Shown here: positions 50,779 through 62,146 of the stretch, piece by piece
Numbering within the stretch: the stretch's first letter is position 1
How the letters are laid out: the number at the start of each line of letters is the position of its first letter
Assembly (NCBI GenBank): GCA_949825025.1
Contig: OX463778.1
Span: 47,950,829-48,014,828, forward strand
Origin: Siphlonurus alternatus
Lineage: Eukaryota > Arthropoda > Insecta > Ephemeroptera > Siphlonuridae
Direction of reading: 5' to 3'
Length of the DNA: 64,000 nt
The notes under the pieces: model-generated
Database searches by the model: none
What the model saw: the letters and a program-made list of their open reading frames with translations, nothing else
What the model was told of the DNA's origin: nothing
Program-made: the position numbers and the translations under genes

Positions 50779-50786
50779 TATATAAG
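50779..50786 (+). promoter_or_regulatory. TATA box of the 50830 gene
   Basis: TATATAAG lies 51 bp before the ATG at 50830, in a GC-richer stretch. A TCAGAAG initiator-like site is 20 bp downstream. Confidence 0.55.
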
Positions 50787-50829
50787 GAGGTGGTCACCTC
50801 AGAAGAAGAACATTTACAACCGAGACAAG

Positions 50830-53800
50830 ATGAGAGGGTCCTTCTTCACTTTGGTGAGTGCTGATTTCATATTGTCAAAGTTCACGCTTTATGTACGCAA
50901 CTTATTCAAATTAGTAATTCACAGAGTATACTATTAACAAAGAATACTTGTAAATTTCGTATAGTACAAATTCTTAATTTAATAATAAATATTTACAATT
51001 ATTTCTTCTCAGTATCACGCACTTTTTTTTTTTTGAATCACGTACAAATCACGTAGAGTATAATTATTTCTATACCAGGATAGAATATATAGAGTGTTCT
51101 CTGGTACAAGCATTTCTAATGAAAATATTTTGTAATGCAGTAAATTCATGCAGCAAATTGTACAAATATTTCAAGAGTTTAAGTTCTCAAGAGTCCAAAT
51201 TTGCAAGAAATTTTCTGCCTTCTACCAGTGATCTCTTTTTCCTCCCCTATTTTCCCTATTTTATAGCGTGCAATTAATGAAATCGTCTATCTATACGGTG
51301 TCTTTAAATGCAATTGAATTTAATTATTTTCAATCTATTTTATATATTTTTTGCAAATTTTAAATACTTTCCTTTTTACTCAAAAGCTTTAAATTATTTT
51401 TGATTTGTAAATTTCTAGATACGTTTCAATTTAGCAGCAGCTTTCAATCTAATGTTTCTCAGGTGGCGCTGCTGCTGACGTCCGACACTCTCGCCCAAGA
51501 GGAGGAGAACCACGAGGCGCCGGCCGAGCTGAGTTGGGCCGCGGAGGGCGGGCTGTGCAGCGTCATTTATTCAGGGCCGTCGCTAGGCTTTGGGGGGCCC
51601 TGTGCGAGATAGGAATGGAAAGGAAAGGAGGCCCCCACACCACTGGGGGTTCTGGGGGGCGGAGCCCCCCAGAACAGCCCGCCGCAGGCGAAAAAATTTT
51701 TTAAGCCACGCCCCCTTTTTGAGCAATTTTTTTCAATAAATTTCGTATATTTGAACCACGATGCTGTACTGTGGCGCAGCAGTGCACGAAAAGTTGCATA
51801 CATTCAAGGGGTTTCACGAATCAACAAATTATAATGTTTCCTTATATAGTGAAAGTATAAAGAATATTAAAAATGCCTAAAAATTTTTACTGTTAAATTA
51901 CCCTTAATATTCCTTTGATTTTGACTGAGAGAATTTTTTGTGTGCATTTTACAAGCTAATTAAATTTTATTCTAATTTTTTGTGAATATATAATATGACT
52001 TTGTTATAATATTTTATTAATTACTTCATTTATGCATACAGATTTCCAAATTGAAATATATTCTATATACTGAATACTGACTGATTTTAACTATATATAT
52101 GTATAATTTAATAACATATATAGCTTCTTGCAAGTTATTACAAATATAATATAGAGTATTATTTTCTTTTATTGCAGGGTATAACATTGGAAGCAGGGCC
52201 TTAAAAAAACACATTAAATTATTTGTTTTAAAAGAGAGATAATTTTAATAAAAATGTCATGCTTTTTTTTTAGTGTAAGAAATTTGCACATTATTACAAT
52301 CAATATATTTATGTTGCATACAATACAAAAATTTGTTAGAAATTTTACAAATACAAGATACAAACCCCTCATATTTATAATTGTAAATAAAACACTTGCT
52401 GACTTGCAAAGTATTAATAGATGTTTATACAATAATTCGAATGAAGCAAAATATTACTAAAATCTAATCTAAATCTTTATCTGGCGAAGCACGAGCTGGG
52501 ACACGTACTTGACCTTGCTCTTGAATTAACTTTTTTGTAATGTGGAAAATCATCTACCGCATCGGATTTTTTCGGATTTTTCCCCGAAGTAACACGAAGA
52601 CCATTTATAGAATTTGCCGAGTGCCGACGCCGACCAAGCAACAAAGTGATAAAAAGTTCTAATTTTTATTTCCGCCCCTAGATGTCTAAGATGTCTTACT
52701 AAGGCCTAAGGCTATATCTTCTGAGCGAAACTTATTATTATTTTAAAAATAAAGAAGAAAAGAACTATGTGGAATGTGGACTATATATATAGTGTGTCCA
52801 GTGAACGCAATATTCTCGATTAATAAAATTATTAAATTATTATAAGTATTTTTTTTTTTTTTTTTTTACATGCGTGCAATTGCGACATTTGCGCTTCGCG
52901 CAGTGGTGCCCCCCGGACCGGGGGGCCCTGTTCGGCCACACCGGCTGCTCTACCCTAGCGACGGCCCTCTGCGTCAACGGGTTCCGGTGTGTGGGCCGCG
53001 CCGTGTACCAGTCGTGCTTTGGTTCCGAACGCGTCTTCTCGTGCGAGCCGGGTCTCGTGTGCTCAGCTAGAGATCCCTCGGGCCGCATGTGCATTCCGGA
53101 ACCACCCGGCCCCTTGCATCCAAAATGGCGCCTTCAGAGTACCAGGTAAGACTATAAAGGCGGATTTCCATGGAGCGTGGAAAGCGAGAAAATCGCGTGC
53201 CATAGCCAATCAAAGGCTCGGAATTTCCTCGCCTTGCGGGGGGCGTTTTTTTGGCAACATGGCCGCCATACGAGATTGAAGCAAGTGCGCTTTTCTCGCC
53301 CCGCCAAGCCTCGCTCGACATCGCTCCATGGAAATGAGCCTTTATACGAAACTTTTCATCTGAGTTTGTAATATTTAATTGTTGGCACTATAGTTAGCAA
53401 TAAAAAGAAGCTGCGACAGTAATATTAATTACAAAAAATGCTTGGATTTATCTTACACGAGAATTGGTGAGAAGTTTTATTGAGTTTTTATTCAATTTAA
53501 TATATCAGCGACCCTCTATTCTTTTCTAGACTACAAAAAATAACCTTCTCGATAAATCAATTTAAATCTAGTCTTAAGCACATACTCACAGTCAGTTAAA
53601 AAATATACGTGTTTTTTAAAAGAATAAAACCCACAATTTTATATCTTGATTTTTACAGGTGACTGCGAGCGATACTACATATGCGTGCGGAGCGGGATGA
53701 ACATCACTCAGTTCATTGGTTACTGCGAGCCTGGATTTGAGTTCAGCACGAGGTTGGGTCAGTGCACGGTGAGGAGCGAGGCGGGATGCAGTGTGCCCGA

Positions 53801-54068
53801 GCCCAGCATGGCACCTTCGACCTCGACGGTCTCGCCCGTGAGACCCCCGTTCTCGTGTCCATCAAACGGCTTCCACGCCGACCCCGAGAGCTGTCGTCAC
53901 TACTATCACTGCACCCGCACGCCCGGTGGTCCACTGAAGGCCTCGAGGGTGCAATGTCCACGTTCTTATCCGCACTTTGACAAGAAGCGAAGAGCCTGTT
54001 GGTACCTGGATGATAACTGTGAGACCATGTGCACCAACCCTCGACCGAGGTCATCACAACTAGAGTAA
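50830..54068 (+). pseudogene. Chitin-binding protein gene broken by a transposon and a frameshift
   Basis: Exon 1 (50830-50853) gives the leader start MRGSFFTL; exon 2 starts at 51463 (VALLLTSDTLAQ, then GGLC). The coding sequence is interrupted at 51566 by an element running to 52970 and resumes at 52977 with the rest of the six-cysteine module (NGFRC...SC...SCEPGLVC...RMC). Joined without the element and one GCGTCA repeat, the exon stays in frame. A net +1 shift near 53100-53118 (CCACCCGGCCCC) then takes it out of the frame needed for NGAFRVPG and the phase-1 donor at 53145. Exon 3 (53659-54068) is intact: completion of CBM14-1, a short Ser/Thr/Pro linker, CBM14-2 and TAA. Either this is a recent pseudogene, or the element is removed as a new intron and the frameshift is a sequence error. 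Confidence 0.7.
51566..52970. mobile_element. Transposon inserted in exon 2 of a chitin-binding gene (hAT-like)
   Basis: Imperfect terminal inverted repeats read AGGGCCGTCGCTAGG (left, 51573) and its complement CCTAGCGACGGCCCT (right, 52954-52968). The 8-bp flanks CAGCGTCA (51558-51565) and CTGCGTCA (52969-52976) match at 7 of 8 positions, although six extra bases (TTTATT) precede the left repeat. Both ends are rich in CCCCCC/GGGGGG blocks. No transposase frame was seen in the AT-rich interior. Confidence 0.65.
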
Positions 54069-55740
54069 AGACAGACTATATAAATATGGTGGCGTTATGG
54101 GATATAAGGGTGATTTAATTTAAGGTGAATTTAAGGTAAAAAACAGGGATAAGATCTTCTTTAAAGACATCAAAGCATAAATAGAATTTATTGTAGAAAA
54201 TAGCATGAATATTGATGACAAAGTTAAAATAATGCTCATATATTTTTTTAAACTGGACTTATTGCAATTTGCACAATACCTCTGAAGAAAAAAAAAGTAT
54301 GAAACATTGCTAATACTACTATGTCATCGATATTTTATTGTATAATTTATTGTGTTTTTCTTAATTGCTATTTACTTTTATGAATTTCTTTCATTATTAG
54401 TTAAGCTATACAGCGTGCTCCGTTAATGTGATGTTTCTATTATGTACAGTATGTATTATATTATATATAAGATTTAAAAGTTTTTGTATTTTAGTTTTTT
54501 ATTTACATTTATTAATTCTTTACTTTATTTTTTGTATATTTTAACTTGAAAATAAAAACAATTAAGCTTAATTTTGTTTTAAATATCTTACCAATCCTAA
54601 TATTTTTATGTACACTTTTTAAATTGAAGTTAGCATATTAAAAGTTAACATATTGTATATACCGCACACCAACAGCATACTTACAACAACGATAATCTGA
54701 TAGTAGTTAAATACCTTCCATAATTTACAGTATATTATACTAATTATATACAATTTCAACTAACTTGCATTCGGAAAATATTGATGTTCATCGTCAAGGA
54801 TCTTTCTGTCGAAATGGGCAATTAATTAAAGTTTTAAATCTCTAGCGCCTGCTACCAATTTAATTAATGTAGGACATTTAGAAAACACTCCGCTCGCCAT
54901 CTCGCGCCACTCGAGTGAGAAATATCAGAGCTTGTTAAAACAAGAAGCAAGACGACTACACAAAATCGGAGTTAAGATTCCCTATAAAATTTAGCTGAAG
55001 ATTCAATTTATGTTAACTTTAATTAACTTGTTAATTTATGTTGTTGATTGTAATATTATCGTGTTGTAATTTTAAGCATACGATGTATCCTCATAATAGT
55101 ATAGTAAACCTATTAGAATCCACAAATTTTTCACAAAATTTATAACAATAAATTTCAATAAAAAAATTATGTACTTCCGGAGGTACTTTTAAATTAAAAA
55201 TTCTGTAGTCAAAGGTGGACTTGAACCCACGATCATGAGCTCATACACGTGCTCAGTCTCAAAGGCCAGCGTGCAATCCAGCATCACACTTGTAGCTTGA
55301 TGGTTGGTTAGCTGCAGAAAACAATTTAAAAAAAAAATCGTTACTCTAATTAAAAAAAAAACAAGAAAATAAAGGTAAGAACATTGAATTGCTATATAAC
55401 ATAATATAACTTTACAACGTTTGAAGTACGTATGAAATATGTAAATTTTCAATTGAAATTACAAATAATATATTTATAAATGTTTTAGTGTTGTGAATTA
55501 TTAAATAAACAACCCGGAAAGGGATTATATATAATAAAAACTTTTGTTCGCGACGTCAGAGTCATGAAATCTTTGTATTTTTGTCTTTTAAAAGGAATGC
55601 AACTGTGACGTCATCATTTTCCCAGGTTACGTAACTGGAACATAAAGTTTGGTCCTAGCTCGGTAATTAACCTGAATGTACTCAAGGTGAACATAACACT
55701 CCTCATTTAATTGCAGTTGGTATCTCAGTAAAAGAGAGAT
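54069..55740. other. Intergenic stretch
   Basis: AT-rich. Contains only the tRNA-derived-looking sequence at 55190-55330. No gene is seen. Confidence 0.45.
55190..55330 (-). repeat. Possible tRNA-derived SINE fragment
   Basis: On the minus strand GTGGGTTCAAGTCCACCTTT has a B-box (GGTTCAAGTCC) inside a short pairing stem, as in a tRNA T-arm. The rest does not fold into a cloverleaf that I can see, so a real tRNA gene is unlikely. Confidence 0.3.
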
Positions 55741-55767
55741 ATCGCGGGGGGCGCGTCACCTCACGGC

Positions 55768-55775
55768 TATATAAG
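55768..55775 (+). promoter_or_regulatory. TATA box of the five-CBM14 gene
   Basis: TATATAAG sits 46 bp before the ATG at 55814, in GC-rich context. With initiation about 30 bp downstream the 5' UTR would be only about 16 nt. Confidence 0.6.
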
Positions 55776-55813
55776 CACCTGGGTGAGCGTCGTGGCAGAG
55801 ATCGCCTGCCGAG

Positions 55814-58800
55814 ATGACCGCCAGCTGGACCGCAGCAGCCCATGTGGCCCTCCTCGCCCTGCTGGTAAGATACTGCATGCTCGCCAAAAAAACAAATATC
55901 AATGTTAAAATAATCCAGAGGGTTTATTATTGATATTTGATTAAAAGAAAAAAAAATTGAACAAATTCAAAAAGCAAATAAATAATAGAAGAGTTATAAA
56001 GGCATTATATATTTTGATGTTGTCAAATACATAATTTAAATTAAACCTTATAATGTATACCAAAGATTTAGTATATTTACAAAGAGAATAAATACTAATT
56101 TTGTGTTTTTTAAGTGCGTACATTAATCTTGTTTTTCCCCGTAATTTTATGCATTAGGTGAGATGAAAGAATTAAAACAAAACCACGAAAGCTAACTGAT
56201 TGACAGTATTTACAGGTCAGTTGTCATCAATAGTTCCAATGGTTCATAAGTTCAGTAGTTCATCACAACTGGTACATGCTCAGAAACACTGCCGTGTAAT
56301 AGTTGTCATCATGAATCACTTATAGAATATAATAATAAGCTACAGTACTTTCAGAAACAGGTATACAAATGCCGTTTACCAGCATTGACGTTTTTTATTG
56401 ACATAAAAGATGTGTCATCAATTTAGTGAAATTACATTTGCAAAAAACGAAAGTACTCAACATTTATTTTCCATCATAGTAAACGTTTATTGTCTCAGGT
56501 ACTTTTATTGTAAACTCATTTCGCAGGTAGTCGACTGCATGATTCAAAGAGACAAAAAATAATAAATATAAAGTATAAATATTGGTCTGAAATAGACACA
56601 ACAAAAAGATAATAATAGTGGTGTGTAATTCAAAATCAGACTAGAGATATATAAAATATATTACAATTTAAGGCAGTAAAAAAATAGTAAATGCAATAAT
56701 AATAATAATAAATAATAAAATATGTTGCTAAAATCCTAAGTTGCATAATTTATGTTATAACTGTAATATATGAACACCATCACCCTCAAGGCGTTTCAAT
56801 TAATGACTATTATTTCTGAAGCTTGTGTTTTTGTCCTGTCAATAATTTGACTCGCGTCATCAGATCATGAGGCCACTTTAGCTCTTGACCGTGAACAGCC
56901 CTCTGTCCCAACTTACCACGACGTCATCGGCTGTCTTGGATTTATCTCCATTGTTGTACACAGTTTGTTAACACAGCTGACCCTCGAGGTCAAACAATAA
57001 GATACCACCAAGAGAGCTAACACAATCAACGGGTTCATTATGCTTTGTGATAACTTTTAGAGCTTATTTATTTCTTTGACTATACAAGAAGCAGATTAAT
57101 ACTGTATAATAATAATAATAATAATAATAATATCAAATAGGGAATTATGCTTGGAAATTTTGGTTTATTGTTTGTATTTTATTCAATATTTTTTCCGTAT
57201 TTTTGAATATAGGTCTTAATTGTTATATTTTGTAATATAAATATTAATTATTATGGACCTTATTTAAAAAATATTAAAGAGAACGTCACAAGTTCATTGT
57301 CGTGTTAAAAGTATCCCTCACCTATCAGGATTTTAGTTTAAGCAAACCACGATTTTCGCTAATTGAACTGACACAACTAGTCCCTGACTCATATTGTTTG
57401 AAAACTGAAAAATAAATATTTATTAAATATCAATAATTTTTGTAGTGAATTAATAAAATAGTGATCAACAACATGATCTGTGTTAAAAAAATTAATAGAA
57501 ATTTTTATATTATACATTCATAAGGCTTCCGGCCTTGGTAGGACTGCAATGTATTCTTATTTTTCACTAATAAAAATATTTAAAAAAAAAATATCAGAAT
57601 TGACAAGATTGACTAAAACCAGAGAGGGATAGTTAAGTAAATAAATAATAACTGTGGAATATTTACCATGAAATCTGTCCCTCAACTCTTTGATTGTAAC
57701 GCTAATACACAAAATGTTTTCTGATAATTTTCCTGCATTCCAAACCTTTACTAATATCACCCATTCACTCACGGTTGTCGCCACTGTGCCACCATATGTT
57801 CATGTCGATCAACAAGGTGAGCTGAAGATGAGCCTGATGGTGTCTCGTCCGCAGGCTTTGCTCTCGCTCGTCACGTCCACGCGTGTCCCAGGGTGCAAGC
57901 CAAACCAAGAGTTCATTTGCGTCAGCGCCAGCAGCTTCGCGTGGTGCGAGGATGCAAAGTTCGTGGAGACATGCCCGCCAGGACTAACCTGTGACCATGA
58001 CGTGGTGTACCTCTGCGTGCAGCAAGTCTCCTCGACCACCGCGAATACCACGAGCCCGATAACCACCATGGTTCCGAGCACGACAAGACGACCTCCCGGA
58101 GACCCGCTCCCAGAGGGTCCAGAAGATACAACCCCATACGATCCCACAGAAATCACCGACACAACTCTGGAGTCAAATTCAGCAGAAGTGACTGATGAAA
58201 ATACGGAAACTACTACAATTTCAAATGATATCTTGACTACTAATGCACATTTTGAAACTACCACGTTTTTTACAACATTAAAAACGACGACTGAAGACGT
58301 CACGGAAGAGAGCACGATGACGACTTTAAGTGAAGATTACGAGGAGATAGATGATAATCCCTGGGATATCGATGCCACACCCCCTTCGTCCTGCACCAAA
58401 CCAGGGCAGTTCCCTGACATGCATGAATGTAACACATTCCACGTGTGTCTCTCTGGTGCTGGTGGCAACCTGACACACCAAGAAGTCAAATGTGCAGAAG
58501 GAAGCCACTTTTCCCCGACCCTGGGACGTTGTGCAGTACCTGAGCGTGCACGCTGTGACCCTGAATTTTATTCCTTCAAATGTCCCAGCTTAGGTCGAGT
58601 TCAAGATCCTAAAAACTGCTCTAATTTTATTTTATGTCACCCTGATGGAACTTGGAAACGTTATAAATGTCCAGAAACATCTAATTTTGATACAGAAACT
58701 CTTCAATGTTCATCTACAGCAGTTTGTATGCCTGATCTAAATAAATTTAATTGTACACAAAGAGGATTATTCCCATTTTTAAATGATTGTAGAAAATTTT

Positions 58801-59285
58801 ATTATTGCATTCCAAAATACAATAATTTTGTTCAAGGTTCTGCAGTATGTCCTAAAAACTCTGTATTTAACCCAAAAACCTCTCGCTGTACTATAAGTTT
58901 GAATGTTTGCGATAAGGTTCAAAAATTTTGCACGGGTAGACGACAAGGAAAGTACCCAGACCCTGATGACTGCTCGTCCTTCATCGTATGCACCTCCGAT
59001 GACACGCCCTCAGCAAGCTACTCGTGTCCGTACGGCAGTCACTTCAGTGCTGAAAAGTCACGCTGCGTTTACGAGAGCAGCTCCACATGTGACCACGCCC
59101 CCTCGAACCCTTGCAAGGACGAGGGCAAATTCCCAGACATAAGTTCTGACTGTGCCGGATTCTACGTTTGCGTCTTCAAGAGGAATACCTGGGTCGTCCA
59201 GCACTACCAGTGTCCGGGAAATTCGACCTTTGACCCCAGCGCCAAGCGGTGCTCACTGACCCTCGCGAACAGTTCAAACTGTTAA
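55814..59285 (+). CDS. Secreted chitin-binding protein with five CBM14 domains (493 aa)
   Basis: Exons 55814-55864 and 57855-59285, phase 0. The signal peptide spans both exons (MTASWTAAAHVALLALL, then ALLSLVTS). The six-cysteine N-terminal module (C-x7-C-x8-C-x8-C-x5-C-x7-C) occupies about 31-72, followed by a Thr/Pro/Glu-rich linker of roughly 120 residues. CBM14 domains start near residues 197, 260, 317, 376 and 437, each with six cysteines and aromatic residues after the second Cys. The long second exon lacks the intron that splits CBM14-1 in the paralogs. Codons for domains 2 and 3 (about 58570-58920) are clearly AT-richer than those around them. An alternative ATG at 57690 would give 531 residues in one exon but without a signal peptide, so the spliced form is preferred. 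Role: extracellular chitin binding. Confidence 0.85.
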
Positions 59286-59316
59286 TCTAGCTTATCATAT
59301 TATTACAACAGAGAGT

Positions 59317-59322
59317 AATAAA
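59317..59322 (+). terminator. Poly(A) signal of the five-CBM14 gene
   Basis: AATAAA lies 32 nt after the stop codon, which would give a very short 3' UTR. Confidence 0.5.
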
Positions 59323-59847
59323 ATATAGTTGCAAGAAATTATTATTGTAATAAAATTAATTATGTACTAATTACATTATTACTCAATAAAAACATTCTTT
59401 AATAGAAATGTTTCAAATATAAAAATGAAGGAATTTTGCTTATTACATGTTTTATCACTTTGTAATAGCAATATCTGTATCTTTATTGATCATAAAATTA
59501 GTGCAATAATTAGTAATGTAATTGAACTAATTAGTTATTGATTGTGGCAATAATTTAAGACTGAAAATATTGATTGCGACACTATACACGTACTGTATTT
59601 AATAATAAACTAATTAACTCGTATATTATCACAATTATGCTCAATTTTATGAAGCCAATTCCTATTACAAGAAAATACTGTGGGTATTATGGAGCATTAT
59701 ATAATACTTTGTAAATAATACTGTCTAATTAATGTTCGATGAATTTTAATATATAAATTTAGCCAAGTGCTCTGTTATCCAATATTCATTTAGGTTTTTC
59801 TTCGTCAATATTTCCACACAATTTGATGATAAATGTGCTTATTTCAG

Positions 59848-60225
59848 ATTTATACATCTACTCTGATCTCTGGAGAAGAACTACAGTGCAACGAGTTTGG
59901 ATTTATTTGCGTCAACTGCACGAGCTTCCGTTTGTGTCCTGACGTGGGGCTTGCGCCTGCGCACGAGATCCAGTCGTGCGTTCCCGGCTTCCAGTGCAAC
60001 ATGGGCTCCGACCTGATCTGCGACATCAACTGTGAGATGCCAGAGTTCGAGTGTTACGCGGAGGGTCGCTTCCCTGACCCGCTCTCGTGCAAGCGCTACT
60101 ACATCTGTTCGCCCAACCTGAGTGCGGGGGGCTTCCACCTGTTCTCCTACCCTTGTCCGGGACAGTCCCTCTTCGACCCCCAACGCAAGCAGTGCACCAA
60201 TGATCCAGTACTAAACTGCTCTTAA
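59848..60225 (+). CDS. Chitin-binding protein 3' exon: cysteine module plus one CBM14 (125 codons)
   Basis: The exon opens after a GTGCTTATTTCAG acceptor in phase 0 and ends in TAA. It encodes the six-cysteine module (C-x6-C-x8-C-x13-C-x5-C-x7-C) followed by one CBM14 (YAEGRFPDPLSC, KRYYIC, and the final Cys-Ser). The codons are GC-rich, like the intact neighbours. No signal-peptide exon was found between 59290 and 59830. The donor of the upstream gene's first exon (55864) is also phase 0, so this could be an alternative last exon of that gene. Otherwise it is a separate gene whose start I missed, or an orphan exon. Confidence 0.6.
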   Translation: MYTSTLISGEELQCNEFGFICVNCTSFRLCPDVGLAPAHEIQSCVPGFQCNMGSDLICDINCEMPEFECYAEGRFPDPLSCKRYYICSPNLSAGGFHLFSYPCPGQSLFDPQRKQCTNDPVLNCS

Positions 60226-61177
60226 CACAACTTGTCGATGGTCAATAATGTTATAATTGTGAGCTCCATTATCTAGGCGTTATATATATTCAATTGGTAA
60301 ACAAATTCTAAATACCAAATACTTCTTAAAAAAAAGATAAAAATTTCATTAAGTATAAAGTTAATAATATTTGACATTCCTCTACCATCGGCACAGATAT
60401 TTTTATTTTTTATATTTGTTATTGACCATCGTCATTATAATTATTATTAGTCTTTTATTAAACACAGAAAGTGTACATATTAACAGCACTAGAAACATAC
60501 ATTATAAAAAACATTACAATAGAACACATAAAACATACATACAAAACATATATAATAGTTACAGAATAATAGAACAATAGAAAATGATAATAAAACAATA
60601 TAAAATAAAATAACAGATGATACGAACAGCCTGTTACATCATAATAATAATATATCATATATATAATCACATATATAAAACAAAATATGACATAGAAAAT
60701 AGATAGAATAAAAAACTTATTGCTTCATTGCTATTCAAAATCTATAGACTATATGAAATCTCCCCTGGCATAATCGCTAATAGGCTTAATTCTAGATTTA
60801 CAGATATTTAAATGATATTGGCTACAATATTCATTACATAATTTACATACACAAGATTGTTCAGCTTTATGATAACCAGAAGATTTACAAATTAGATGGT
60901 GGAAGCCGTGAACAGCCTGGCGAGTTAAAACATTTCTAACATTGGATCTATCCAATTGGGGCAGACACCAATATTTACATGTCATAGCATCAGTGCTGTA
61001 AAACTCAGGATTAATATCCTGAGCTTTTTGATTCCTGACAGCTATAAAATTGGAATATTGATCTGTCGTTGGAAGTTTAAACATTTCTTTGATTTCTGTA
61101 ATAAAATAATTGGAATCTATCAGTTTATAGGCCAGTCTAGTTTCGGTAAATTTTGACAGACACAGTAATCTTTTAAC

Positions 61178-61691
61178 CAGAGATGCAAAACTTCGCGCGA
61201 AACATGGTGTGCGAAACTTTCGCGAAACTTTCGTGCGAATATTCGCGAAACTTCGCGAAATTTTCGCGAAATTTAAAAAATGACTGTCGCAATAATGCGA
61301 TTTTTCATATATTCATCAAAAAATTAAGAAAACAAGATAAAATGGACCCTTTCACGACCTGTCCATCCTAGAATGTGTTAAATGATTTTAAAAATAATTA
61401 AAAGTAATTTTTAAAATTAATAAAAAAGAAATAATTTTTTTTATATCTAATAAATTAAATTGAACTCTTTTTTATTTCATTTATGCAATTAAACCTGTCA
61501 TTAAAGCAAAATTAGGAAGAAAAAGGCGTACTCATTAAATACGATTCGAAAAAGTAGAGCGGGAAATTCAAATATATCAATTTCGCGAAGTTTCGCGCGA
61601 AACTTTCGCGAAACTTGGCTTGCGAAACTTCGCGAATATTCGCGAAACTAGCGAAATTTCGCGCGAAGCTTCGCGAAGCGTTGCATCACTG
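61178..61691. mobile_element. Non-autonomous hAT-type transposon (hAT-N3), 514 bp
   Basis: The ends CAGAGATGCAAAACTTCGCG and CGCGAAGCGTTGCATCACTG are imperfect inverted repeats flanked by exact 8-bp duplications CTTTTAAC (61170-61177 and 61692-61699). Both subterminal zones are packed with TTCGCGAA-type palindromes in otherwise CpG-poor DNA. No coding frame. It sits inside the LINE frame. Confidence 0.9.
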
Positions 61692-61825
61692 CTTTTAACA
61701 AACATGGCTTTTACTGATTCTAATTTATCAAAATCGGATACAGATAAATGAGGCCATACATTATAATTATAATGATGCAGCAACTTAAATTTTAAAAATT
61801 GCAACACATTTTTGTTAAAAACATA

Positions 61826-62146
61826 ATGGAGTACCGACCTCAATTTTTTTTTTATTGCAGAAATGGATAGAAGGTGCAAAAATATGCTACTCTGATTTTT
61901 TTCAGATTTTTTAGAGACCGGGAAGTATTGCTAAAAAGTTTTGGCGAGGTCGGGTTCGAATCCACGTCCTTTTTGGGTCCTATCTTTTAATAAGAGAGGC
62001 GGCAAGAGGCGGCACTTTTTCTGCACTTTAAATATTTTTTTAAAAATACTTCCCGGTCTCAGAAAAATCTGAACAAATTCAGAGTAGCATATTTTTGCAC
62101 CCTCTATCCATTTCTGCAATAAAAAATTTTGAGGTCGGTACTCCAT
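61826..62146. mobile_element. Palindromic MITE, copy F
   Basis: Ends ATGGAGTACCGACCTCAA and complement are flanked by TA on both sides. The host LINE frame closes if the element and one TA are ignored, proving a TA target duplication. Inner arms match the family. The loop contains a perfect B-box-like GGTTCGAATCC at 61953-61963. Confidence 0.8.

Noticed and set aside
53762..53980. Overlapping ORFs on both strands around the CBM14 exons (here and at 29394-29846, 58326, 59881)
   Set aside because: Shadows of GC-rich coding exons, out of frame with the cysteine pattern.
55190..55330. Functional tRNA gene
   Set aside because: Only a T-arm-like segment is visible; no D-arm, anticodon arm or acceptor pairing could be built.
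57690..57854. Upstream start of a 531-residue single-exon chitin-binding protein
   Set aside because: The added 55 residues have no signal peptide, and a good acceptor at 57854 joins the leader exon at 55814 in phase.
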